Source of the DNA: CAYJXJ01 sp964374095
GTDB lineage: Bacteria > Elusimicrobiota > Elusimicrobia > UBA1565 > UBA9628
NCBI GenBank assembly: GCA_964374095.1
Contig: CAYJXJ010000159.1
Coordinates: 1 to 10,911 of the forward strand
DNA length: 10,911 nucleotides
Direction: 5' to 3'
Shown here: positions 1-7,159 of the stretch, piece after piece
Position numbering within the stretch: position 1 is the stretch's first letter
How the letters are laid out: every line of letters starts with the position of its first letter
The notes under the pieces: generated by a model
What the model saw: the letters and a program-made list of their open reading frames with translations, nothing else
What the model was told of the DNA's origin: nothing
Database searches by the model: none
Position numbers and translations under genes: made by a program

Positions 1-115
1 GAGGGCGGGCCGGATAATTCAGGAAAGGCCTGTCCCGAACAAGCGGAATGTAGGTTATCGTCTACCCGTTGACTCCCCCGAGTCTCACAAAATTCATTGC
101 GGGAGACACTCCGGG

Positions 116-1696
116 TCAGACTTGATGCCGGGCGATCTTCTCCAATCGGGCGAGGCCTTTTTTCAGGAGGGCGTCCCGCAGCACGGAGGATTGCGAGATG
201 TCCAGGCGCAGGCCGTCGTTGGACATGGCCGCGTCTAATTGCTCGTCCGCATCCAGGCGCTCGTCGAGCTCCTCAACGAGCGCGCCCAGGTGATAGACCT
301 TAATCCGGCTGATCACCTCCCCGGGCCGCTGCTGCCAGCCAAACCGCCAACCCTCGGATTCGAGGGTATCGTTTCTCAACGCCCGGTGGAAGGGGTCAGA
401 AACCGCGTACCTTTGGACCGACAAGACGACTCCTGGCCGCCAGAACCGGCCCAGGGCCCGGCGCGAGAACCTCATGGCCCGCCAAACCCCCCGCAACCCC
501 GGGAATCTCGCATGCAGCAGCGTGCCTTGGCCTGGATCGATGACGGGCCAGGACACAAAGGTAGACATCGGCCCCTTCCCGGCGCGAGAATCCAGGCTCA
601 GGCTCAGCCGCGACTCCGGCGGACCTGAGAATACCCAGATCGCTGTCGGCTTGAAGCGCAGGCACGCGAGCAGGCCGTAGGCCAGCTGGGCTCCGCGCAA
701 AGCCTCGGGGGCCTCGGGGTCGAGCAGGGCCTGGTAGGGGTCGCGCAGCTCGGCCGCGGAAAACGGGCGGCCGTCGAACGTCAGGCGGAAATCCCCCCAG
801 TCGCAGGACAGCTCGATCTTGCCGGCTCCGGAGGCTACGGCGCAGCGCAGCCAGGCCAGGACGAAATCCCGGGCGTCCGCGAGTTGGCGCTCGCGCAGCT
901 TGTCGAGCATGCGGGCGGTGTCCACGCGCAATGAGCCCGTGTCCACCAGCACCGCGCCACCTTCCGCTGGACTCTTTGCAGGGGGCGGCGGGGCCGCGCC
1001 GCGATCGAGCTCCGCGGCATAGGCCTCGATGCGCGCCAGGTCGGCGGGGCGGGTCCGGGCCGCGCGCGCGCGCACCGCGAGCGCGGCCCAGTGCCGCGAG
1101 GCGGCTTGGCGCAGGAAGAGGAGGTGGGCGAACCATGTGAGCATGAGCCCGACGGAGGCCATGCCCGGTCCGATGGAGCGGGGGTGCTGCGCGGCCAAGG
1201 CCCAGATCATGGTCAGGGCTCCCATGGCAAAGGGCATGATCATGTCGAGGATCGTGACCGCCGCTGAGGTGGCACGGGCGCCCAAGTACGTGAGCGGGAT
1301 CAGGAGCGTGGTCAGGATCAGGGAAGCGATGGAGAGCCCGTCCCGGAAAGGCTGGGGGGCTTGCAGGAAGGGGAGGAGCCCGGCCAAGAGCGCCGCGGCG
1401 CGGGTGTTGGGCGTGGGCGAAGGCAGCAGGCGCAAGAGGAAATGCCCGATCCGGGCCGCCCGTCCGGGCTTGGCCGCGTCCTCGAGCTGGGGGATAAGCC
1501 CGCAGAAGAGGAAGCCCGTCATCATGAACAGGGCGCCGAACGGCGCCAGGCTTCCGACGGCAGGAGCGCCCTCGATGGATGGCGAGAACCGGGCCGCCTC
1601 CAAGATACAGAGCGCCAGCCCCTCCAGGGCTAGGACCAGGAACCAGCCGTCCGCCGGCGTCTTCCAACCCGTCTCTTCGCGCTCGCTGCGATCCAT
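116..1696 (-). CDS. Polytopic membrane protein with degenerate Hsp90/GHKL-like cytoplasmic region
   Basis: A 526-residue protein. The first 200 residues hold about six hydrophobic segments (roughly 17-37, 44-68, 98-112, 119-140, 146-169, 176-197). A charged stretch and a proline run (PPPP, 236-239) lead into a soluble C-terminal half. Residues 258-325 (DKLRERQLADARDFVLAW, then KIELSCDWGDFRLTFDG, then PFSAAEL) read like the N-terminal helix, strand and DxG of an Hsp90/HtpG-type ATPase. Residues 494-506 (DGLRLDISQSSVL) resemble the Hsp90 middle-domain 'LPLNVSRE' segment. The ATP-binding glycines are not clear (DGRP instead of DNGxGM), so ATPase activity is doubtful. The start is the ATG at 1696, preceded by GGAGGG at unusually short spacing. 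It lies 15 bases after the short gene at 1712 on the same strand, so the two are probably co-transcribed. That it is a gene is fairly certain; the Hsp90 link rests on motif reading only. A sensor protein or a chaperone-like membrane regulator are alternatives. Confidence 0.75.
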   Translation of the reverse strand: MDRSEREETGWKTPADGWFLVLALEGLALCILEAARFSPSIEGAPAVGSLAPFGALFMMTGFLFCGLIPQLEDAAKPGRAARIGHFLLRLLPSPTPNTRAAALLAGLLPFLQAPQPFRDGLSIASLILTTLLIPLTYLGARATSAAVTILDMIMPFAMGALTMIWALAAQHPRSIGPGMASVGLMLTWFAHLLFLRQAASRHWAALAVRARAARTRPADLARIEAYAAELDRGAAPPPPAKSPAEGGAVLVDTGSLRVDTARMLDKLRERQLADARDFVLAWLRCAVASGAGKIELSCDWGDFRLTFDGRPFSAAELRDPYQALLDPEAPEALRGAQLAYGLLACLRFKPTAIWVFSGPPESRLSLSLDSRAGKGPMSTFVSWPVIDPGQGTLLHARFPGLRGVWRAMRFSRRALGRFWRPGVVLSVQRYAVSDPFHRALRNDTLESEGWRFGWQQRPGEVISRIKVYHLGALVEELDERLDADEQLDAAMSNDGLRLDISQSSVLRDALLKKGLARLEKIARHQV

Positions 1697-1711
1697 ATCC
1701 CTCCGTCCGGC

Positions 1712-1957
1712 TCAAAACTGGAACGTCAGCGTGCTCCCCGTCTGGTAGCTCACGAACTCCTCTTCCTTCAAGAACTTGTGCCGGAGGCGGCTCACCGCGC
1801 CGTTGATGGTCATGCGCAGGTTCTTGGCGATCTCGATGAGCCGCGAGGAGAGACAAAAGGACAGCCCCGGCACGGCCAGGTCCCTGGGCTGCCTACAATG
1901 AGTCGGCGCACCGTCGCCCGGAGAGTCTCCATGACCGATATTGTAGAATAGCGGCAT
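1712..1957 (-). CDS. Small possible winged-helix protein, start uncertain
   Basis: An 81-codon open frame from an ATG at 1957 to TGA at 1712-1714. Only the part from about residue 24 (near base 1888) looks like real protein: SSRLIEIAKNLRMTINGAV followed by SRLRHKFLKEEEF and VSYQTGSTLTFQF. This has the rhythm of a helix-turn-helix (LIEIAKNLRMTINGAVSRL) plus a beta wing, as in MarR/Crp-type DNA-binding domains, but it is too short and divergent to name. The first 23 residues look like chance translation. Another frame opens at ATG 1932 (METLRATVRRLI) and would join this one by a -1 shift, so the gene may be broken, mis-sequenced, or start later. It precedes the membrane protein gene by 15 bases on the same strand and may regulate it. 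Confidence 0.4.
   Translation of the reverse strand: MPLFYNIGHGDSPGDGAPTHCRQPRDLAVPGLSFCLSSRLIEIAKNLRMTINGAVSRLRHKFLKEEEFVSYQTGSTLTFQF
1940..1949. promoter_or_regulatory. Possible divergent -10 boxes, near-leaderless starts
   Basis: On the plus strand, TAGAAT (1944-1949) matches TATAAT at five of six positions and ends six bases before the ATG at 1956, which would make the lipoprotein mRNA nearly leaderless. No Shine-Dalgarno sequence precedes that ATG. On the minus strand, TACAAT (1945 down to 1940) also matches five of six and lies seven bases before an ATG at 1932. No convincing -35 box is seen for either. The call rests on matches and spacing only. Confidence 0.3.
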
Positions 1958-2774
1958 GAAGGCGCGCCTGGCCGTCGTCGTGAGCCTCCTATTCGGCGCC
2001 TGCGTTCCCTATTCCGGTCCCCTCGAGCCCGCGCCCAGCGCCCCGCGTTCCGTTTCATCGGGACCTTTCGAGGCCCTGGATCCGGGCGCCTCGGAACTCG
2101 ATACCCTCCATTTTTCCATCCGGGCCTACGGCAGCGAGCGGGCCGGCCGGGCGGGGGAGCTCGCCGAGGAATCCTACCGGCGGATCATGGTCGACACGAA
2201 CCTTTTTTCCTTCCGCCCCCGCAGCCTGTATCGGATCGTCGTTTACGCGGGTTCGGACGAGTATCTCAAGAAAACCGGCATGCCGGCCTGGTCCGGAGGC
2301 GTGACGGTCGGCAACGCCATTTATACCCATGAGGGGCCCTCCCTTCAAGGAACGATCGCCCACGAGATGAGCCATCTCATTTTCCACGAGTACATGGGCC
2401 GCGCGGAGCCGCGCCTGCGCTGGGTCAACGAAGGCCTGGCGGTGTACCAGGAATCCGTCGCCGTGCCGGTCGGGCAGGGAGCCCGCGACTTGTTTCCGAG
2501 CCATCGGGAGAGGCTGCGCCGGCAGCCTCTCCCGATCGACAGCATGATCCGTTTGGCTCCTTCCAATGAGCGGGGTTTGGACCCTAGCGCGTGGTACGCT
2601 CAAGCGGAGAGCATGGTGCGCTTCATGATCAATCGCGGAGGGCGAATCGGTTTTTCCGAGTTTCTGGCCGCCCTCCGCGATGGCAAGGCCGTCGATGAGG
2701 CGGTGGCGGCGGGCTACCCCGGGACATGGCAGAGTCTGGCCCAATTCGAGGCCGATTGGGCGCGAAACCTCTGA
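1956..2774 (+). CDS. Peptidase MA-like (gluzincin) lipoprotein
   Basis: A 272-residue putative metallopeptidase. The N-terminus is a short signal peptide (MKARLAVVVSLLFGAC) with a lipobox-like FGAC; Cys16 would be lipidated, although Phe at -3 is non-standard. A proline/serine-rich linker follows to about residue 45. The catalytic signature is HEMSH at 136-140 followed by NEGLA at 158-162, which supplies two zinc-binding histidines, the catalytic Glu137 and the third ligand Glu159. This is the gluzincin layout of the peptidase MA-like family. The C-terminus (215-272) is helical, including FLAALRDGKAVDEAV, as usual in that family. It is expected to be anchored in the envelope; the substrate is unknown. 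It is first in a five-gene run, and its TGA shares one base with the ATG of copA (2774). There is no ribosome-binding site before its ATG. Confidence 0.87.
   Translation: MKARLAVVVSLLFGACVPYSGPLEPAPSAPRSVSSGPFEALDPGASELDTLHFSIRAYGSERAGRAGELAEESYRRIMVDTNLFSFRPRSLYRIVVYAGSDEYLKKTGMPAWSGGVTVGNAIYTHEGPSLQGTIAHEMSHLIFHEYMGRAEPRLRWVNEGLAVYQESVAVPVGQGARDLFPSHRERLRRQPLPIDSMIRLAPSNERGLDPSAWYAQAESMVRFMINRGGRIGFSEFLAALRDGKAVDEAVAAGYPGTWQSLAQFEADWARNL
2739..2761 (+). promoter_or_regulatory. Hairpin upstream of the copA start
   Basis: GCCCAAT (2739-2745) pairs exactly with ATTGGGC (2755-2761). The nine-base loop (2746-2754) contains GAGG, the only Shine-Dalgarno-like sequence near the copA ATG at 2774. 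It lies within the last codons of the peptidase gene, where translating ribosomes would open it. A role in translational coupling is inferred. Confidence 0.35.
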
Positions 2775-4993
2775 TGGCCGAGACCAGGCGGCGGCTGGAG
2801 CTCGCGGTGCCCGGCCTGCACTGCGCCTCCTGCGTGGATAAAGTAGAGAAGTCCCTGGCCGGACTCAGGGGCGTGGGCGAGGTCAGCGTCGACCTGGCGA
2901 CTCGCAGCGTCCGGATCGAGGCCGGACCCGCCGTCGACGCCGAGGCCGTGGTCCGGGTCCTGAGGGATCTGGGCTATGCGGCGAGCGTGCCAGGCTCCCC
3001 TGCGGAGGCGCTGGAGGCCGCGGGTTTGCGGCGCGAGGCCGAGGAGCGGGTCCTGTTCGCCCGGTTCGGGCTGGGCGTGGTCCTCGGAATCCCGCTGATG
3101 GCGGCCGGGCCGCTGGGGCTTTCGTCCTATACCTCTCTGTTGCTCGCCATTCCCCTGCAGGTATGGGGAGGCTGGCATTTCCACCGCGGGTTGGCGCGCA
3201 GCGTCTGGCGCCGGTCCCCCGACATGGACACCTTGGTTTCCTTGAGCACCTGGGCGGCGTTTTCGCACAGCGCCTTCGTCACGCTGGTCCCCGAGGTTCT
3301 GCCGACCGCGCTGCGCACGCCCCAATGGGACGCGGTGGCGGGACTCGTGACTCTCGTGACCCTGGGACGGTGGCTCGAGTCCCGCGCCCGCGGCCGCGTC
3401 AGTGAAGCGGTGGCCCGTTTGATGCGCATGAGCCCCAAGACGGTCCGCGTCCTTAGAGACGGCGCCGAGGAGGTGCTCCCCGTCGAGCGGGTCGCGGTCG
3501 GAGAAATCATCCGCGTCCGTCCCGGCGAGCAGATCGGCATGGACGGCGTCGTGCTCTCCGGGACCTCGACCGTGTCGGAGGCTCTGCTCACCGGCGAGAG
3601 CCTGCCCGTCGACAAGGCCCCCGGTTCGAAGGTTTGGGGAGGGACCCTTAACGCGTTGGGATCGCTCGAAATCCGCGTCGAGCGGCCCGGTTCCGACTCC
3701 GCGTTGGCCCGCATCGTTGCGGCGGTGCGCGCGAGCCTCGCCGCCAAGCCTCGAATACAGAGGCTGGTGGACCGGGTCTCGGCGGTTTTCGTCCCGGCGG
3801 TGATCATCGTGGCGGTGTCGAGCGCTTTGATTTGGGCCGTGCGCGGCTCGGGCGACGGCCGGTTGGCGCTGGCTCTCAACGCCCTGGTCTGCGTCCTGGT
3901 CGTCGCGTGCCCGTGCGCCCTGGGACTGGCGACTCCCTTGGCGCTCATGGCGGGGATCGGGCGTTTGGCCCAGGCCGGGATTTTCGTGCGCAACGCCGAC
4001 GCCATCGAACGCGCCGCGCGGGTCGACACCGTGGTTCTCGACAAGACCGGAACCTTAACAACCGGGCGACCTTCGGTCGCCGGAACCATCGCCGCCGATG
4101 GCGGCGATAAGAGGCTGTTGCAGCTTGCTTTGGCCGCGGCGGCAAATTCCGAACATCCATTGGCCGAGGCGATTGCCGCCTATGCGCGAGGCAAAGGTAT
4201 CGTCGCGCCGCAGGTCGAGGCGTTTGAGGCGGTGCCTGGGATGGGCATGAGGGCGAGAGTGAACGGAAGGTTGGTGCGGGTCGGCTCCTTGGCGTGGTTG
4301 GCTTCGGAGATTGGGCCTACTCCCCAGTGGCTGGAGAATTACCTCACCGGCTTCGCCGGTTCGGTGGCGGGGGTCACGGAGGAGGACGCGTGGCTTGGAG
4401 CGCTGGGCTGCGAGGACGCCCTCAGGCCCGGGGCCCGCGAGGCGGTGGCGAGCCTGCGCGCGATGGGGCTTGAGGTGCTCCTGGTCTCCGGAGACCGCCG
4501 CGCCGCCGCTGAGTCGGCGGCGCGGGAGGCCGGAATCACCGCTGTCCACGCCGAGGTGCTCCCCGAGGAGAAGGCCCAGATCATCGCCCATCTGAGGGGG
4601 CAGGGACGCCGCGTCGCCATGGTCGGCGAGGGCTTCAATGACGCGCCGGCCCTGGGCGGGGCGGACGTGGGGGTGGCCCTGGCCTCCGGCACCGACGTCG
4701 CCATCGAGGCGGCGGACCTCACCCTGATGCGGCCCGATCTCGGCGCCCTGGCCGAAGCCTTCTCGCTCAGCCGCCGGGTTCGGGTTGTGGTGCGCGAGAA
4801 CCTCTTCTGGGCATTTATCTATAATATCGTGTTGATCCCGGTCGCGGCCGGGGCGCTCTACCCGCAGTTCGGCATCCTGCTTCGCCCGCATCACGCGGGC
4901 ACGGCGATGGCCTTGAGCTCCCTGTCCGTGGCTCTCAACTCGCTTCGGCTGCGAAGCGGCCGGTCCCAGGCCCCCGCAGGGGGCCGGTTATGA
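2774..4993 (+). CDS. copA: Cu(I)-exporting P1B-type ATPase
   Basis: A 739-residue copper-transporting ATPase that exports Cu(I) across the inner membrane. In order: one heavy-metal-associated domain with GLHCASC (Cys17, Cys20); the first membrane pairs (about 95-200); the actuator TGES (273-276); the transport motif CPC (379-381); the phosphorylation motif DKTGT (Asp423); the nucleotide-domain SEHP (His461-Pro462); the hinge motif; then YN (683-684) and MALSS (712-716) in the last two helices. CPC with YN and MxxSS is the Cu(I)-selective P1B-1 pattern. The hinge motif reads GEGFND (618-623), where almost all P-type ATPases have GDGxND; Glu619 replaces a Mg-binding Asp. The start at 2774 was chosen because it overlaps the preceding stop (TGATG) and leads directly into the HMA domain. 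An upstream in-frame ATG at 2726 would add 16 unlike residues. It overlaps queF by ATGA at 4990-4993. Silver transport is possible. Confidence 0.95.
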   Translation: MAETRRRLELAVPGLHCASCVDKVEKSLAGLRGVGEVSVDLATRSVRIEAGPAVDAEAVVRVLRDLGYAASVPGSPAEALEAAGLRREAEERVLFARFGLGVVLGIPLMAAGPLGLSSYTSLLLAIPLQVWGGWHFHRGLARSVWRRSPDMDTLVSLSTWAAFSHSAFVTLVPEVLPTALRTPQWDAVAGLVTLVTLGRWLESRARGRVSEAVARLMRMSPKTVRVLRDGAEEVLPVERVAVGEIIRVRPGEQIGMDGVVLSGTSTVSEALLTGESLPVDKAPGSKVWGGTLNALGSLEIRVERPGSDSALARIVAAVRASLAAKPRIQRLVDRVSAVFVPAVIIVAVSSALIWAVRGSGDGRLALALNALVCVLVVACPCALGLATPLALMAGIGRLAQAGIFVRNADAIERAARVDTVVLDKTGTLTTGRPSVAGTIAADGGDKRLLQLALAAAANSEHPLAEAIAAYARGKGIVAPQVEAFEAVPGMGMRARVNGRLVRVGSLAWLASEIGPTPQWLENYLTGFAGSVAGVTEEDAWLGALGCEDALRPGAREAVASLRAMGLEVLLVSGDRRAAAESAAREAGITAVHAEVLPEEKAQIIAHLRGQGRRVAMVGEGFNDAPALGGADVGVALASGTDVAIEAADLTLMRPDLGALAEAFSLSRRVRVVVRENLFWAFIYNIVLIPVAAGALYPQFGILLRPHHAGTAMALSSLSVALNSLRLRSGRSQAPAGGRL
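4498..4525. repeat. Perfect 11-bp GC-only inverted repeat inside copA
   Basis: CCGCGCCGCCG (4498-4508) is followed by a six-base loop and its exact complement CGGCGGCGCGG (4515-4525). It lies in the phosphorylation-domain coding region, over an Arg/Ala-rich stretch (RRAAAESAAR), so codon use in a high-GC genome may explain it. In mRNA it would be a very stable stem. Confidence 0.5.
4969..4985 (+). promoter_or_regulatory. Hairpin masking the queF ribosome-binding site
   Basis: GGCCCCC (4969-4975), loop GCA, and GGGGGCC (4979-4985) form a perfect seven-pair GC stem at the end of copA. The queF Shine-Dalgarno sequence AGGGGG (4978-4983), six bases before the ATG at 4990, is inside the 3' arm and would be hidden unless a ribosome finishing copA opens it. 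The structure is read directly; the coupling function is inferred. Confidence 0.45.
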
Positions 4994-5421
4994 AGGATAA
5001 GACTCTATACGGTTATTCCCCGGACCTGGCCCTCTCGGGGCGCCGGGAGAAGCTGCCTCCCATCGAGACCTGGCCCAACCAGTACCGCGGCTACGAGATA
5101 CGCATTGAGGTCCCCGAGTTCACCACGATTTGCCCGAAGACCAAGCTGCCCGATTTCGGCGTCCTGACGCTGCGTTACCTGCCCGCGCGTTTGTGCGTTG
5201 AGCTCAAGTCCTTCAAGTACTACCTCCTCGCCTACCGGAACCTCGGCATCTTCTACGAGAACGCGGTCAACCGAGTCCTCGACGACGCCGTTGCCGCGGC
5301 GCGCCCGGTCTGGGCCGAGGTGGAGGGGGCGTTCAACACCCGCGGCGGCATGCGGTCGGTCATCACGGCGCGCTACCCGCGCCGCAGCGCCTACGCCAAG
5401 GACGCGGCGAGCCAATCATAA
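4990..5421 (+). CDS. queF: NADPH-dependent preQ0 reductase (type I QueF)
   Basis: A 143-residue cytoplasmic enzyme that reduces the nitrile of 7-cyano-7-deazaguanine (preQ0) to the aminomethyl group of preQ1 with NADPH, a late step before tRNA queuosine formation. The T-fold unit is complete: EFTTICPKTKLPDFG carries the nucleophile Cys48 and the proton donor Asp55, with the same seven-residue spacing as Cys55/Asp62 of the Bacillus enzyme. ELKSFKYYLLAYRN matches the family motif E(S/L)KS(L/F)K. GIFYENAVNRVLDD carries the substrate-binding Glu90, and FNTRGGMRSV is the usual C-terminal block. Tyr89 stands where the Bacillus enzyme has His, a variant I believe is common. The length is normal for the unimodular type. 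The start overlaps the copA stop (ATGA). No other queuosine gene is in the window, so preQ0 synthesis must be encoded elsewhere or preQ0 is imported. Confidence 0.95.
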   Translation: MKDKTLYGYSPDLALSGRREKLPPIETWPNQYRGYEIRIEVPEFTTICPKTKLPDFGVLTLRYLPARLCVELKSFKYYLLAYRNLGIFYENAVNRVLDDAVAAARPVWAEVEGAFNTRGGMRSVITARYPRRSAYAKDAASQS

Positions 5422-5428
5422 GGGGGAG
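5421..5428 (+). promoter_or_regulatory. Strong ribosome-binding site that fixes the korA start
   Basis: AGGGGGAG lies directly after (and shares a base with) the queF stop TAA (5419-5421), three bases before the ATG at 5432. This supports that ATG over the long upstream open frame (from 5198), which is only queF read in another frame. This is the one junction of the run with a gap rather than an overlap, and no hairpin covers its ribosome-binding site. Confidence 0.7.
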
Positions 5429-5431
5429 TCT

Positions 5432-7159
5432 ATGTCCAAGAACAGCGTGAGCCTGTGGGTCGGAGGCGCGGCCGGGGACGGCATCGCCTCTGCCGGTGAG
5501 ACTTTCGTCAAGCTGTGCGCCCGCTCGGGACTGCACGCCTACGCCTACAACTCCTACCAATCCTTGATCCGCGGCGGTCACGTCCTCTTCCAAACCCTCG
5601 TGGCCCCGGAGACGGTCTATCTTCAGGACGACGGCTGCGACATCCTCATCGCCCTCAACCAGGACACCATCGAGAAGGACGTCCCGGACGCCCGTTTGGG
5701 CGTCCTATACAATGCGGATCGTTTCAAGCTCGACCCCGCGAGGCTGACGGCAGGTTCGAAGGCGCTCGGACTTCCCTGCATGAAGCTCGCGACCAACCCC
5801 TTGATGCAGAACACCATCCTTCTCGGAGCCGCGGTCAAACTCACCGGCTTGGACTGGGGGCTCCTCGAAGAGCTGATCCGCGAAACCTTCCGGAAAAAGA
5901 CCGCCGAGATCGTCGCGGCCAATATCGCGGCGGCCCGGGCGGGCTTTGACTTCGCGGCCAAGGAATTGCCCGACCTCGGGATCAGTTTGCCGCGGGTCGA
6001 CAAGCGTCACATGGTCATGACCGGCAACCAGGCCATCGCGTTGGGTGCCGTGGCCGCGGGCTGCAAGTTCTTCTCGGGCTATCCCATGACCCCGGCGTCC
6101 TCGATCATGCACTGGCTCTCCCCCCGGGCGCCAAAATACGGCGTCGTGTTCAAGCAGGCCGAGGATGAGCTGGCCGCCATGAACATGGCCGTGGGAGCCG
6201 GGGTGGCGGGGGTGCGGGCCATGACCGCGACCTCCGGCGGGGGCTTCGCCCTCATGACCGAGGGCATGAGCTTCGCGGGCATGCTCGAAGCCCCGGTCGT
6301 GGTGGTCGAGGTCCAGCGCGGAGGCCCCTCCACCGGCTTGCCGACCAAGACCGAGCAAGGCGATTTATTCCAGGTCCTTGGGGCCGGCCAAGGCGATTAC
6401 CCCAAGATCATCATCGCCCCCCGAAATCTAGACGACGCCTTCCACAGCACGGTGGAGGCCTTCAATCTCTCGGAGAAGTACCAAATGCCGGTGGTGATCA
6501 TGTCGGACCTCCTGCTTTCCGAGCATAACAGCACCCTCGCCGACCTGGACATGAAGGTCCCCATTGAGCGCGGCTCCTGGGCGGTCCCTCAGCCCGACGG
6601 CCGGCCGGAATACTTCCCGCGCTACGCCGACACCGAGACCGGGGTCTCCCCGCGGGCCGTGCCGGGCCAGGAAGGCCTCATGCACATCGCCGCGTCCGAC
6701 GAGCACGACGAACACGGCAACCTGATCTCCGACGTGCACACCAATCCGGCCAAGCGCGTGCAGATGATGAGCAAGCGCATGCGCAAGCTCGAGTTCGCGT
6801 CCAAGGAATTGAAGCCCACCCTGCTGGAGGGCCCGGCGGACGCCGAACTGACCTTGGTGGGCTGGGGCTCCACCTGGAGCCTCCTCCGGCACCTCATGCG
6901 CCACTTCAACCAGGGCGGGGCCAGGCGCGTCAACGTTCTGTGCCCGCGCTACATCCAGCCCTTCCCGGCCGACGCCGTCGGCCTGGTCCTGCGCTCGGCG
7001 CGGCGGGTGCTCGCCTTCGAGGCGAACTACACCGGCCAGTTTTGCCGGCTGATCCGGATGGAAACCGGTTTTGAGGTGAAGAACCAGTGCTTGAAATTCG
7101 ACGGCGAGCCGTTCTTTCCGGCCGCCGCGATTAAGCGCGTCGAGGAGGCGCTGAAATGA
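5432..7159 (+). CDS. korA: 2-oxoacid:ferredoxin oxidoreductase, fused gamma-alpha subunit
   Basis: A 575-residue subunit of a thiamine-diphosphate enzyme that oxidatively decarboxylates a 2-oxoacid with CoA and reduces ferredoxin, or runs in reverse. Residues 1 to about 185 are the gamma domain, with GGAAGDGIASAGE at 11-23 and SLIRGGH at 44-50. From about 194 comes the alpha (pyrimidine-binding) domain: TGNQAIALGAVAAG, SGYPMTPASS (215-224), QAEDELAAMNMAVGAG, TSGGGFALM, and RGGPSTGLPTKTEQGDL (296-312). The C-terminal part from about 430 is the swivel-type domain with LVGWGS. The gamma-alpha fusion and RGGPSTGLPTKTEQ are typical of KorA-type two-subunit enzymes such as that of Mycobacterium. 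2-Oxoglutarate is the likely substrate, but pyruvate or branched-chain oxoacids cannot be excluded by eye. Its TGA overlaps the korB ATG (7156-7159). Confidence 0.93.
   Translation: MSKNSVSLWVGGAAGDGIASAGETFVKLCARSGLHAYAYNSYQSLIRGGHVLFQTLVAPETVYLQDDGCDILIALNQDTIEKDVPDARLGVLYNADRFKLDPARLTAGSKALGLPCMKLATNPLMQNTILLGAAVKLTGLDWGLLEELIRETFRKKTAEIVAANIAAARAGFDFAAKELPDLGISLPRVDKRHMVMTGNQAIALGAVAAGCKFFSGYPMTPASSIMHWLSPRAPKYGVVFKQAEDELAAMNMAVGAGVAGVRAMTATSGGGFALMTEGMSFAGMLEAPVVVVEVQRGGPSTGLPTKTEQGDLFQVLGAGQGDYPKIIIAPRNLDDAFHSTVEAFNLSEKYQMPVVIMSDLLLSEHNSTLADLDMKVPIERGSWAVPQPDGRPEYFPRYADTETGVSPRAVPGQEGLMHIAASDEHDEHGNLISDVHTNPAKRVQMMSKRMRKLEFASKELKPTLLEGPADAELTLVGWGSTWSLLRHLMRHFNQGGARRVNVLCPRYIQPFPADAVGLVLRSARRVLAFEANYTGQFCRLIRMETGFEVKNQCLKFDGEPFFPAAAIKRVEEALK
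7134..7152 (+). promoter_or_regulatory. Small hairpin presenting the korB ribosome-binding site
   Basis: AGCGC (7134-7138) pairs with GCGCT (7148-7152). The nine-base loop (7139-7147) holds most of the Shine-Dalgarno sequence GAGGAGG, which ends seven bases before the korB ATG at 7156. A five-pair stem can easily arise by chance in GC-rich DNA; it is listed because other overlapping junctions in the window show the same layout. Confidence 0.3.

Noticed and set aside
69..85. GACTC-CCCC-GAGTC inverted repeat downstream of the membrane protein gene
   Set aside because: Only a five-pair stem with no following T tract on the minus strand. It is too weak to call a terminator; the first 115 bases show nothing else I can support.
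396..1856. Long 486-codon minus-strand frame overlapping the membrane protein gene
   Set aside because: Its translation is rich in Arg, Gly, Pro and His with no domain pattern. It is the usual shadow of a GC-rich gene in another frame, and the overlapping frame has clear membrane helices.
3127..4089. Minus-strand frame opposite copA (320 codons)
   Set aside because: Ser/Thr/Arg-rich translation without motifs, lying antisense to an intact, clearly recognised gene.
5254..5262. Tyr89 in QueF where the Bacillus enzyme has a His beside the substrate-binding Glu
   Set aside because: As far as I recall FYE is a common variant in this family, and the catalytic Cys, Asp and Glu are all present, so loss of function is not suggested.
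5198..5431. In-frame extension upstream of the korA ATG
   Set aside because: The extra 78 residues are Ser/Thr/Arg-rich shadow of queF; the gamma-domain motif and strong ribosome-binding site point to 5432.
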